Assembly: GCA_905193395.1 (NCBI GenBank)
Contig: CAJJOO010000110.1
Span: 1-5,753 of the forward strand
DNA: 5,753 bases
Source: an uncultured Porphyromonadaceae bacterium
GTDB lineage: Bacteria; Bacteroidota; Bacteroidia; Bacteroidales; Muribaculaceae
Direction of reading: 5' to 3'
The translations under genes and the position numbers were made by a program. Position 1 is the stretch's first letter. Each line of letters starts with the position of its first letter. Under the pieces are notes generated by a model that worked only from the letters and a program-made list of their open reading frames with translations, was not told where the DNA came from and made no database searches. Shown here piece after piece: positions 1 through 5,753 of the stretch.

Positions 1-193
1 CCGGAGCGCCCTCTTCCGGGGTCGTCTCCTCGGGCGCGGTGTCCTCCTGTTCGGTGGAGTCGGTCTGTTCATTTTGGATGTTCTCCGCATCATTCTCCGG
101 ATCAGACTTCTGACCGCCGCAGGACGCCAGACTCAGCATCAAGGCCAGCGCCGTCACCCACGACACAGGCGAGGAAATTGCCGCTATCGCCAT
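1..193 (-). CDS. N-terminal fragment of a putative lipoprotein, runs off the left edge
   Basis: On the minus strand an open frame runs from ATG at 193-191 past base 1 without a stop. It contains a hydrophobic stretch (VTALALMLSLAS) ending in the lipobox L-A-S-C, with the cysteine codon near 121-119. After that come GGQKSDPEND and a tether rich in Glu, Asp, Gln, Thr and Pro. This is the usual layout of an exported Bacteroidota lipoprotein: signal peptidase II cleavage before Cys, then a flexible acidic linker. No folded domain is reached, so its function is unknown. The start is uncertain: ATG 193, GTG 157 and ATG 139 are all in frame. None gives a natural signal peptide, because the residues before the hydrophobic core carry no Lys or Arg. 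The codons upstream of about 155 are antisense to conserved OadG sequence. I infer that the true 5' end is missing. Confidence 0.55.
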   Translation of the reverse strand, partial: MAIAAISSPVSWVTALALMLSLASCGGQKSDPENDAENIQNEQTDSTEQEDTAPEETTPEEGAP

Positions 194-332
194 CGCCCTG
201 CACTTGCACCTCGATGCCCACGACCGCGAGAACACCATCCTCACCATCAACAAGGTGCGCCGCGCCTACTCGCCCTGGAGTTCAAAAATCTACGGCCTGC
301 GCCAGGTTCCCCCGACGCCCACACGCCATTAA
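114..332 (+). pseudogene. 3' remnant of OadG-like gamma subunit of a sodium-pumping decarboxylase
   Basis: The frame from 114 to the TAA at 330-332 encodes 72 residues whose last ~54 match the C-terminal tail of Bacteroidales OadG-family proteins. Markers are GEEIAAIAIALHLHL (168-212), ILTINKVRRAYSPW (237-278) and SSKIYGLRQVP (279-311). In this family the gamma subunit has a membrane anchor near the N-terminus, preceded in Bacteroidales by a secreted lamin-tail-like domain. The C-terminal tail contacts the carboxyltransferase. Here the anchor and N-domain are absent: the same frame has TGA at 111-113, and no convincing start codon lies between it and the conserved tail. It sits 33 bases before the biotin carrier gene, the normal operon position. 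Either the gene is truncated by rearrangement or the window crosses an assembly join. A frameshift from frame 2 (hydrophobic reading up to ~115) is a weaker alternative. Confidence 0.75.
145..170. other. Probable breakpoint between OadG tail and antisense lipoprotein start
   Basis: To the right, + strand coding for the conserved OadG tail starts at about 168. To the left, the minus strand codes for a lipoprotein signal core and tether from about 154 downward. Each gene lacks its natural beginning exactly where the other takes over. This is what an inversion, deletion or chimeric contig join would leave. The limits are estimates from where protein similarity stops; no repeat or insertion-sequence end was recognised here. 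Confidence 0.5.
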
Positions 333-365
333 TTCCACACCTCATCCCAATCACAAAACCTCACA

Positions 366-803
366 ATGAAAGAATATAAGTTAAAAATCAACGGCAACCC
401 CTACACCGTAGTCATCGGCGACATCGAAGACAACATCGTAAAGGCCCAGGTGAACGGTGTGGAATACACCGCCGAACTCCCCGCCACCAAGGCTGCCGCA
501 ATCAAGACCGTGCAGACTCCCCGTCCCAGCGCCGCTCCCCGCACCGCCACCGGCGAAAAAGTCATCGCCAAGCCCGCGCACACCGGTTCCGGCAACCAGG
601 TCAAGGCTCCCCTGCCCGGCGTAGTCCTCTCCATCCCCGTCAAGGTAGGCCAGGCCGTCAAGGCCGCCGACACCGTCCTGCTGCTCGAGGCCATGAAGAT
701 GGAAAACGCCATCCATGCCGGAGCCGACGGCACCGTCAAGGAAATTCTCGTCAGCGCCGGTGACTCGGTGCTCGAAGGCACACCCTTAATCACAATCGGA
801 TAA
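366..803 (+). CDS. Biotin carboxyl carrier protein of decarboxylase complex
   Basis: This 145-residue protein carries the biotin that takes CO2 from the carboxyltransferase alpha subunit to the membrane beta subunit of a sodium-pumping methylmalonyl-CoA or oxaloacetate decarboxylase. Residues 1-40 form a small conserved N-terminal segment (MKEYKLKINGNPYTVVIGDI). Residues 41-75 are an Ala/Pro/Thr-rich flexible linker. Residues 78-145 form the biotinyl domain, with the acceptor motif EAMKM at 108-112, so Lys111 should be biotinylated. Conserved APLPGVV and GDSV-EGTPL turns flank it. The length is normal for the stand-alone Bacteroidales carrier. The start at 366 follows an A/C-rich leader (aaaacctcaca) with no Shine-Dalgarno, as is usual for this phylum. 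It lies between the OadG remnant and oadB, 13 bases from the latter, so it is cotranscribed with oadB. The substrate cannot be decided without the alpha subunit. A propionate-forming methylmalonyl-CoA enzyme (mmdC role) is most likely by analogy with Bacteroides. Confidence 0.92.
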   Translation: MKEYKLKINGNPYTVVIGDIEDNIVKAQVNGVEYTAELPATKAAAIKTVQTPRPSAAPRTATGEKVIAKPAHTGSGNQVKAPLPGVVLSIPVKVGQAVKAADTVLLLEAMKMENAIHAGADGTVKEILVSAGDSVLEGTPLITIG

Positions 804-816
804 GCACCGCTGTACT

Positions 817-1968
817 ATGGGTGAATTCCTGATGTCCAACCTGGTACAGTTCTGGGAACTGACCGGTTTTGCCAATGCCCAGTGGGGGAACATCGTCATG
901 CTGCTTGTGGGACTGTTCTTCATCTGGCTGGCAATCAAGAAAAACTTCGAGCCGATGCTGCTTGTCCCCATCGGTTTCGGTATCCTCATCGGCAACGTCC
1001 CCTTCAACACCGCCGCCGGTCTTGAAGTGGGCATCTACGAGCAAGGCTCCGTCCTCAACATCCTCTACAACGGTGTGAGCGCCGGATGGTACCCGCCCCT
1101 CATCTTCCTTGGCATCGGCGCTATGACCGACTTCTCGGCCCTCATCGCCAATCCCAAACTGATGCTCATCGGCGCCGCCGCACAGTTCGGCATCTTCGGC
1201 GCCTACATGGTGGCCCTGGCCCTGGGCTTCGCCCCCGACCAGGCCGGCGCAATCGCCATCATCGGCGGTGCCGACGGTCCCACGGCCATCTTCCTGTCGT
1301 CGAAACTCGCGCCCAACCTCATGGGAGCAATCGCCGTGTCGGCCTACTCCTACATGGCCCTGGTTCCCGTAATCCAGCCCCCGCTGATGCGCCTGTTCAC
1401 CACCAAGAAAGAACGCCTCATCAAGATGAAGCCGGCCCGCGCCGTCTCGCAGAACGAGAAAATCATCTTCCCCATCGTGGGTATGCTTCTCACCTGCTTC
1501 GTCGTTCCCTCGGGCCTGCCCCTGCTGGGCATGCTCTTCTTCGGCAACCTGCTGCGCGAATGTGGCGTGACCAACCGCCTTGCAAAAACAGCCTCCAACG
1601 CCCTCACCGACATCGTCACCATCCTGCTGGGTATGACCGTCGGCGCCTCCACCCAGGCATCACAGTTTCTCACACCCCAGACCATCTTCATCTTCTTCCT
1701 GGGATTCATGGCATTCGTGATTGCCTCGTCCAGCGGCGTGCTGTTTGTCAAACTTTTCAACCTGTTCCTGCCCAAGTCCAAGAAAATCAACCCGCTCATC
1801 GGCAACGCCGGCGTTTCGGCCGTGCCCATGTCGGCACGTATTTCCAACAACCTCGGTCTGGAATATGATCCCTCTAACTATCTGCTGATGCACGCCATGG
1901 GCCCGAACGTGGCCGGCGTTATCGGCTCGGCTGTCGCTGCCGGTGTCCTCCTCGGATTCCTTGCATAA
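817..1968 (+). CDS. Sodium-pumping decarboxylase beta subunit (OadB/MmdB family)
   Basis: This 383-residue integral membrane protein decarboxylates carboxybiotin and couples the reaction to Na+ export. It is almost wholly hydrophobic, with about nine or more membrane segments. Family motifs are intact: WYPPLIFLGIGAMTDF (91-106), IIGGADGPTAIF (148-159), SAYSYMALVPVIQPP (175-189), TVGASTQA (274-281), NPLIGNAGVSAVPMSAR (325-341) and LLMHAMGPNVAGVIGSA (356-372). Asp153, Tyr179, Asn325, Gly329, Ser334 and Arg341 line up with residues reported as important in the Klebsiella oxaloacetate decarboxylase beta subunit; I aligned these by eye. I chose ATG 817 because MGEFL resembles the start of Bacteroides homologues; ATG 832 is the alternative. 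It is the last gene of the operon, 13 bases after the biotin carrier, and a strong hairpin follows. Nothing is truncated. The gene symbol depends on substrate (mmdB or oadB) and is left open. Confidence 0.95.
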   Translation: MGEFLMSNLVQFWELTGFANAQWGNIVMLLVGLFFIWLAIKKNFEPMLLVPIGFGILIGNVPFNTAAGLEVGIYEQGSVLNILYNGVSAGWYPPLIFLGIGAMTDFSALIANPKLMLIGAAAQFGIFGAYMVALALGFAPDQAGAIAIIGGADGPTAIFLSSKLAPNLMGAIAVSAYSYMALVPVIQPPLMRLFTTKKERLIKMKPARAVSQNEKIIFPIVGMLLTCFVVPSGLPLLGMLFFGNLLRECGVTNRLAKTASNALTDIVTILLGMTVGASTQASQFLTPQTIFIFFLGFMAFVIASSSGVLFVKLFNLFLPKSKKINPLIGNAGVSAVPMSARISNNLGLEYDPSNYLLMHAMGPNVAGVIGSAVAAGVLLGFLA

Positions 1969-2002
1969 GACTGTCCGACCCTGCATCAACACACTGCTAC
2001 TC

Positions 2003-2036
2003 AGCGAGCCCGCCACCCCACTGCGGCGGGCTCGCT
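2003..2036 (+). terminator. Perfect 12-bp hairpin, likely terminator after the decarboxylase operon
   Basis: AGCGAGCCCGCC (2003-2014) pairs perfectly with GGCGGGCTCGCT (2025-2036) around a 10-base loop. It starts 35 bases after the beta-subunit stop, the expected place for an intrinsic terminator. The trailing bases are TTATATAAAA, not a clean T-run, so termination may be partial, or the hairpin may protect the mRNA 3' end instead. Confidence 0.7.
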
Positions 2037-2200
2037 TATATAAAACCTCCTCTCCGCAAACAATTATCGCTCCGGGGGCGTTATTCTTGATAAAGCGGCA
2101 TGGCCGACGCCCGCGCCTCGACTCCTCGCTGCACCCCGCCTGCCCCATCGGGTCTCAAGGAAACCACATCATCCAAACTCATCACTATTCCGACACGTAA
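2037..2200. other. Gene-free leader between terminator and the 117-residue gene
   Basis: These 164 bases hold no recognisable gene or RNA. They start with an AT-rich patch (2037-2045). They include TATTCTTG (2082-2089), one base from the Bacteroidota -7 consensus, but I found no TTG at the right distance upstream, so no promoter is called. A 34-codon frame from ATG 2100 ends at TGA 2202-2204, overlapping the next start as ATGA; its composition (Ala, Thr, Pro, Ser) looks like chance. A promoter for the downstream gene is likely somewhere here. Confidence 0.4.
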
Positions 2201-2554
2201 ATGATCAGCAAGGAAGTCATCAAGACACTTTACAAAAAATATCCGCACCGCGCCAAAAGCATCGACGACCTGGACAAGGCCCTGCTCTTCGACTCCGTCG
2301 GCGAGCGCCATAAAATCAGTGTCGACATCGAAACAAACCGTCTTATTATCGGAAGCCTCGAACCCACTTCCATTTTCCACGCCATCCCACTGGCCCATAT
2401 CCACGCCATCGTTCCCTTCGAGGAATGGATTGCAATCGTGCTTCATTCGTCCATTATCTTCCTCAACCGCAAGACCGACGAAGTCTCCGTTCACCTCAAG
2501 CCCCTGCCTGAAGGCTTCGGCGGCAAACTCCGCAACATGCTGGGCCGCAACTGA
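2201..2554 (+). CDS. Conserved-looking 117-residue protein of unknown function
   Basis: I cannot assign a family with confidence. The protein is soluble, with no signal peptide or transmembrane helix. It begins with a helical, Lys-rich segment (VIKTLYKKYPHRAKSIDDLDKAL would span ~6-28). An alternating beta-type region follows (HKISVDIETNRLIIGSLEP, 37-55). Next is a striking core, IPLAHIHAIVPFEEW then IAIVLHSSIIFLNR (62-90), and a basic C-terminal tail (GGKLRNMLGRN). Uncharacterised Bacteroidales proteins with a similar F-E-E-W-x-AIVLHSSIIFLN core come to mind from memory, which suggests a real conserved gene. Codon use is like its neighbours. It has its own leader after the terminator and lies 84 bases upstream of rpoN on the same strand, so cotranscription with rpoN is possible. 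A cytosolic or membrane-associated regulatory role would be a guess. Confidence 0.75.
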   Translation: MISKEVIKTLYKKYPHRAKSIDDLDKALLFDSVGERHKISVDIETNRLIIGSLEPTSIFHAIPLAHIHAIVPFEEWIAIVLHSSIIFLNRKTDEVSVHLKPLPEGFGGKLRNMLGRN

Positions 2555-2638
2555 CAGCGTACCCCGCATCTCCCCACCCGTCACATTATATAATATAAGT
2601 CCGCTACCGGCATCCCCGCGCCCCGCAGGCGCCACTTA

Positions 2639-4057
2639 ATGAAACCATCGACATCACTCACACAGCAACAACGCATGCACCAGCGCCTGACTCCCGCTCA
2701 GGTGCGCTTCGGACGTATGCTGGAAATGTCCGTCCCCGAATTTGAGGACGAAGTGAGACGTGCTGTCGACGAAAATCCCGCCCTCGAAGCCGCCGACAAC
2801 ACTTTCTCGGCCGATAACGACCCCCGGGAAACCTTCAACGAATCGGCCGAGGAACTCCAGCGGGCCGACTATGCCGGCCCCGACGACATTCCTTCCTACC
2901 GGCTCAACACGCCACGCGACTATTCCGCCCCCGCCGTTCCCGATTTCAACACTCCCGACGAATCCGAATCCGATACCCTTCGCCTCGACCGTCAGGTCGA
3001 CATGCTCGACCTCGACCCCGACGAAAGAGTCATCGCCACATATATAATCGGCAATATCGACGCCAACGGCTACCTGAGCCGCACCCCGGCGGCCATTGCC
3101 GACGACCTGGCCATCGCCGAAGGCATCGACGTCACCACAGCCGACGTCGAAAAGGTGATGGACGCAATCCGCACCCTCGACCCGCCCGGCATCTGCGCCA
3201 CCGACCTGCGCGACTGCCTGCTGCTGCAACTGGACCGCATGTCCCGCTCTCGTGCCGTAGACGATGCCACCACAATACTGCGCGACCATTTCGACCTCTT
3301 TTCAAAAAAGCATTTCGACCGCGTGGCAGCACGCATGGAAATCCAGCGCCCGCGCTTCGACGAGGCCCTGCACGTAATCACCTCGCTCAATCCCAAGCCC
3401 GGTGCGCAACTCGAACCCTCCGGCGCCGCCGACCGCCTGCGCCACATCAGCCCCGACTTCATAATTGACGACGATACCGACGGCCACACCACCGTGACCC
3501 TGGCCGGCCACACACCCGCGCTGAAAATCGAGAGCACATTCGCCACCGATTCGCCCGCTGCCGGAGCCTCATCCGCCGCACGGGCCTTCATCGCCGCACG
3601 CCGCGACGAGGCCGGCGAATTCATCGACATGGTGACACGCCGCGCCAACACCCTCATGGCCGTGATGAACGCCATCATCGCCCTGCAGCCCGAATACTTC
3701 GCCACATACGACCGCAGCCTGCTGCGCCCGATGGTGCTGCGCGACATCCGCGACATCACCGGACTGGACCTCAGTGTGATAAGCCGCGCCACGGCCTCAA
3801 AATACGCCATGACGCCAAACGGCATCGTGTCGCTGAAATCACTGTTCAGCGAACGGGTGAGCGACGACAATACCTCGGCCCACGCCGTCAGCGAGGCCAT
3901 TTCCGCCCTGATCCGTGACGAGGACAAGACCCGTCCGCTGAGCGACACCGAACTGGCCGACGCCCTCACGGCGCGAGGCCTCAACGTGGCCCGTCGCACC
4001 GTGGCAAAATACCGCGAACGCCTCGGCTTCCCCGTCGCCCGCCTCCGACGCAACTGA
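2639..4057 (+). CDS. rpoN: RNA polymerase sigma-54 factor
   Basis: This 472-residue protein is sigma-54, which directs RNA polymerase to -24/-12 promoters and needs AAA+ activators to open DNA. Region I, Gln-rich and activator-responsive, spans about 7-50 (LTQQQRMHQRLTPAQ, then ENPALE). An acidic, low-complexity region II covers about 51-118. The core-binding domain follows, with the family signature LDPPGICATDLRDCLLLQL (180-198). A helix-turn-helix lies around 377-404 (LSVISRATASKYAMTPNGIV, then SLKSLFS). The C-terminal RpoN box ARRTVAKYRE (451-460), which recognises the -24 element, is fully intact. Length is normal. Start ATG 2639 has the family N-terminus right behind it. The 84 bases upstream contain an AT-rich island (2587-2598, tatataatataa) that could be promoter-related but does not match the TTG/TAnnTTTG pattern. 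No clear terminator follows, although a T-run lies at 4067-4073. Confidence 0.97.
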   Translation: MKPSTSLTQQQRMHQRLTPAQVRFGRMLEMSVPEFEDEVRRAVDENPALEAADNTFSADNDPRETFNESAEELQRADYAGPDDIPSYRLNTPRDYSAPAVPDFNTPDESESDTLRLDRQVDMLDLDPDERVIATYIIGNIDANGYLSRTPAAIADDLAIAEGIDVTTADVEKVMDAIRTLDPPGICATDLRDCLLLQLDRMSRSRAVDDATTILRDHFDLFSKKHFDRVAARMEIQRPRFDEALHVITSLNPKPGAQLEPSGAADRLRHISPDFIIDDDTDGHTTVTLAGHTPALKIESTFATDSPAAGASSAARAFIAARRDEAGEFIDMVTRRANTLMAVMNAIIALQPEYFATYDRSLLRPMVLRDIRDITGLDLSVISRATASKYAMTPNGIVSLKSLFSERVSDDNTSAHAVSEAISALIRDEDKTRPLSDTELADALTARGLNVARRTVAKYRERLGFPVARLRRN

Positions 4058-4074
4058 CCTCGGCTTGTTTTTTA

Positions 4075-4104
4075 TTGTGGTATGGAAAGTTTTGAGTAAC
4101 TTCG
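4075..4104 (+). promoter_or_regulatory. Bacteroidota-type -33/-7 promoter
   Basis: TTG at 4075-4077 is followed after 19 bases by TAACTTCG (4097-4104), one base off the Bacteroidota -7 consensus TAnnTTTG, at the usual 19-21 base spacing. The expected start site is a few bases after 4104, giving a leader of about 20 bases before the ATG at 4131. It lies between rpoN and the PAP2-like gene and would drive PAP2-like, purE and ispG. Found by pattern only. Confidence 0.6.
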
Positions 4105-4130
4105 CGGCAAATTCACGTCATAACTGAAAA

Positions 4131-4778
4131 ATGGACTCTCAAGATTCCGTAAGTCTTATCGAGGAAAAGCACACTCCGGTGTGGGCACAACTGGTCAGCG
4201 ACATTTTCTCGCCCATCCTTATGCCCACCTATGGCATGGCCCTGGCCATGTGGTGCACCAACCTGCGCAATCTCCCCGAAAGCAACCGTGTGCTGGCCAC
4301 CGTGCTTGTGGCCGTCGTCACCGGTCTGATTCCCTTCATTGCCATCCTTCTGCTGATCAAGGCCGGGAAAATACACTCGCGCTCCATCGCCAATCCGCGC
4401 GAACGCATCCTGCCCATGTCGGTGGCCGCCTGCTGCTATCTCGGCGCGGGGATGCTGGTGTCGTCAATCGGCGCACCGCGCTGGCTCACAATGTTCTTCG
4501 TCAGCGGCGCCACAGCCACGGTCCTGGCCATGATCATCACCCTGCGCTGGAAAATCAGCGCCCACACCACCGCCGTCGGCGTGCTCGTAGGCATGGCCCT
4601 GTGGTGCTGTGTCAGTGGTTTGGCCGACGTCAGTGCCATCGTCATGCTGAGCGTACTGATTCTCATCGCCGGCTTCCTGGCCACGGCTCGGCTCCTACTC
4701 GAACGCCACACCTTCGGCCAGGTGGCAGCAGGACTTGCCCTGGGCATTGCATGCGCCTACGGCATGATGTGGCTATAA
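4131..4778 (+). CDS. PAP2-like integral membrane protein with altered catalytic motifs
   Basis: This 215-residue protein has about seven hydrophobic segments (roughly 22-42, 55-76, 94-112, 117-137, 146-164, 166-186 and 194-213) and a short polar N-terminus facing the cytosol. It resembles the PAP2 phosphatase superfamily, which removes phosphate from lipid phosphates such as undecaprenyl pyrophosphate. Counterparts of the three PAP2 motifs are visible in order: IANPRERILPM (86-96) for K-x6-RP; KISAHTTAVG (141-150) for PSGH; and ARLLLERHTFGQVAAG (186-201) for SR-x5-H-x3-D. His145, Arg187 and His193 are kept. The Pro-Ser-Gly before His145 is replaced by Ile-Ser-Ala, and the last motif has Gln197 where Asp is usual. 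It may be a divergent enzyme or a non-catalytic relative. ATG 4131 follows an A-rich leader (ctgaaaa) and the promoter at 4075-4104. purE starts 58 bases downstream. Confidence 0.75.
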   Translation: MDSQDSVSLIEEKHTPVWAQLVSDIFSPILMPTYGMALAMWCTNLRNLPESNRVLATVLVAVVTGLIPFIAILLLIKAGKIHSRSIANPRERILPMSVAACCYLGAGMLVSSIGAPRWLTMFFVSGATATVLAMIITLRWKISAHTTAVGVLVGMALWCCVSGLADVSAIVMLSVLILIAGFLATARLLLERHTFGQVAAGLALGIACAYGMMWL

Positions 4779-4836
4779 TCCCTGCGGCTCCGTCGCCGCT
4801 GCAAGTCAATTAAAAAAACACATAAATTAGATACAA

Positions 4837-5355
4837 ATGTCTGAAATGCAACCCGTAGTAAGCATCATCATGGGCAGTACGAGCGACCTGCCCCGGCTTC
4901 GCGCCGCAGCCGAGTTTCTCGACAGCATGGCCGTGCCCTTCGAGATGCAGGCCCTCAGCGCCCACCGCACCCCCGCGGCCGTCGAGGAATTCGCCACCGG
5001 CGCCGCCCGCCGCGGCATCAAGGTGATTATCGCCGCCGCCGGACTCTCGGCCGCCCTGCCGGGCGTAATCGCCGCCTCCACTCCCCTGCCCGTAATCGGC
5101 GTACCCATCGACGCCGCGCTCCAGGGCCTCGACGCACTGCTGTCCATCGCACAGATGCCCCCGGGCATTCCCGTGGCCTCGATGGGCATAAACGCATCGC
5201 TCAACGCCGCCGTCATGGCCGTCAGGATTCTAGCCCTGGCAGACGAGGCTCTGGCCGAACGCTATGCCCAGTGGCAGCAGACCCTCCGCCTCAAAATCCG
5301 CAAGGCCAACGACGACCTTGCCCTGGTCAAGGATTTTGCATTCAAGACAAACTGA
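4837..5355 (+). CDS. purE: N5-carboxyaminoimidazole ribonucleotide mutase
   Basis: PurE converts N5-CAIR to CAIR in de novo purine synthesis in the cytosol, following PurK. The protein has 172 residues, typical of the stand-alone enzyme. Key motifs are the phosphate-binding GSTSDLP (13-19), SAHRTP (41-46) with the catalytic His43, VIGVPI (86-91), LLSIAQMPPGIPVASMGIN (101-119) and the terminal NAAVMAVRILAL helix. The loop usually written GGAAHLPG reads AGLSAALPG (68-76), with Ala where many proteobacterial enzymes have His. I believe Bacteroidota sequences are similar here, so this may be lineage-typical. The start at 4837 has a very A-rich leader (ttagatacaa) and no Shine-Dalgarno. It lies 58 bases after the PAP2-like gene and 32 bases before ispG, consistent with one transcript. 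No separate promoter match was seen in the 58-base gap. Confidence 0.96.
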   Translation: MSEMQPVVSIIMGSTSDLPRLRAAAEFLDSMAVPFEMQALSAHRTPAAVEEFATGAARRGIKVIIAAAGLSAALPGVIAASTPLPVIGVPIDAALQGLDALLSIAQMPPGIPVASMGINASLNAAVMAVRILALADEALAERYAQWQQTLRLKIRKANDDLALVKDFAFKTN

Positions 5356-5387
5356 ACACGTCCCCCCCAATTAAACATTCCATAGAA

Positions 5388-5753
5388 ATGTCAGCCAACA
5401 GCCCCCTGTTTCAGCGTCGCCACACGACCGAAGTCCATATCGGCAACGTGACCATCGGCGGCGACAATCCGGTAGCCATACAGTCGATGACCAACACCCC
5501 GACAATGGACACCGAGGCCTCGGCCGCCCAGGTCCTGAGCCTTGCCCGCGCCGGAGCCAATATCGTGCGCCTCACAGCCCAGACTCCGGCACATGCCCGC
5601 AACCTCGGAAAGATTGCCGAGACCGTGCGCGAAGCCGGCTGCGACGTGCCGCTGGTGGCCGACATCCATTTCAACCCCGCCGCCGCATTCGAGGCCGCCC
5701 TCCATGTGGAGAAAGTGCGAATAAATCCCGGAAACTTCGTCGACCCCGGGCGC
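5388..5753 (+). CDS. ispG: 4-hydroxy-3-methylbut-2-en-1-yl diphosphate synthase, 5' part only
   Basis: The first 122 codons of IspG (GcpE) are present and the gene continues beyond the window. IspG is the [4Fe-4S] enzyme of the MEP isoprenoid pathway that reduces MEcPP to HMBPP. Recognisable parts of the N-terminal TIM barrel are VAIQSMTNTPTMDTEA (29-44), GANIVRLTAQ (56-65), VPLVADIHFNP (87-97) and KVRINPGNF (109-117). The cluster-binding cysteines lie in the C-terminal domain, outside the window. Bacteroidota usually carry the long form with an inserted domain, but this cannot be tested here. ATG 5388 is preceded by ccatagaa and fits the family N-terminus. It lies 32 bases after purE, so they are probably cotranscribed. 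Confidence 0.96.
   Translation, partial: MSANSPLFQRRHTTEVHIGNVTIGGDNPVAIQSMTNTPTMDTEASAAQVLSLARAGANIVRLTAQTPAHARNLGKIAETVREAGCDVPLVADIHFNPAAAFEAALHVEKVRINPGNFVDPGR

Noticed and set aside
1086..1868. 260-codon + strand frame inside the beta-subunit gene
   Set aside because: It is an Arg/His/Pro-rich alternate frame of a gene with intact family motifs.
2082..2089. TATTCTTG as a -7 promoter element for the 2201 gene
   Set aside because: It is one base off consensus, but there is no TTG about 19-21 bases upstream.
2100..2204. 34-codon frame from ATG 2100 whose TGA overlaps the next start (ATGA), suggesting a leader peptide
   Set aside because: Its composition is random-looking (Ala, Thr, Pro, Ser), it shows no regulatory codon run, and there is no leader-attenuator hairpin after it; likely chance.
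2587..2600. AT-rich island tatataatataagt before rpoN as a promoter
   Set aside because: It resembles an E. coli -10 box but not the Bacteroidota TAnnTTTG form, and it has no paired -33 element.
3070..4053. Long minus-strand open frame (327 codons) opposite rpoN
   Set aside because: It is Arg/Ser/Ala-rich and lies antisense to a complete rpoN with all family motifs; it is a GC-rich shadow frame.
4040..4075. Terminator after rpoN using the T-run at 4067-4073
   Set aside because: Only a four-base stem (CCGA/TCGG) could be drawn before the T-run; too weak to call.

Overview
The window looks like a chromosomal stretch from a GC-rich member of the order Bacteroidales, probably a Muribaculaceae-type gut bacterium. 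The proteins resemble Bacteroides-type versions. The ATGs follow A-rich leaders rather than Shine-Dalgarno sequences. One promoter fits the Bacteroidota -33/-7 pattern (TTG, 19 bp, TAnnTTTG-like). Codons are strongly biased to C/G at third positions. The family assignment is inference; no rRNA or other marker is present.

Left part (1-1968): the end of a sodium-pumping biotin-dependent decarboxylase operon (methylmalonyl-CoA or oxaloacetate type). It holds the last 72 codons of an OadG-like gamma subunit, a complete biotin carrier protein with the EAMKM biotinylation motif, and a complete membrane beta subunit. The carboxyltransferase alpha subunit is not in the window. The OadG gene is broken: its frame meets a stop at 111-113, and the sequence to the left reads much better on the minus strand as the start of a lipoprotein (lipobox LASC followed by a D/E/Q/T-rich tether). 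Both genes appear to lose their natural 5' ends near 145-170. This is either a rearrangement or an assembly join and is the most unusual thing in the window.

Middle (1969-2638): a 12-bp perfect hairpin, probably the operon terminator, then a 164-base gene-free leader and a 117-residue conserved-looking protein of unknown function.

Right part (2639-5753): rpoN (sigma-54) with an intact RpoN box. A good promoter match follows it. Then come three same-strand genes: a seven-helix PAP2-like membrane protein with altered catalytic motifs, purE (purine synthesis) and the first 122 codons of ispG (isoprenoid MEP pathway). The three are separated by 58 and 32 bases and may form one transcription unit.

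Apart from the left-edge junction this is ordinary core-genome housekeeping content. I saw no CRISPR array, tRNA, rRNA, insertion sequence or defence system.
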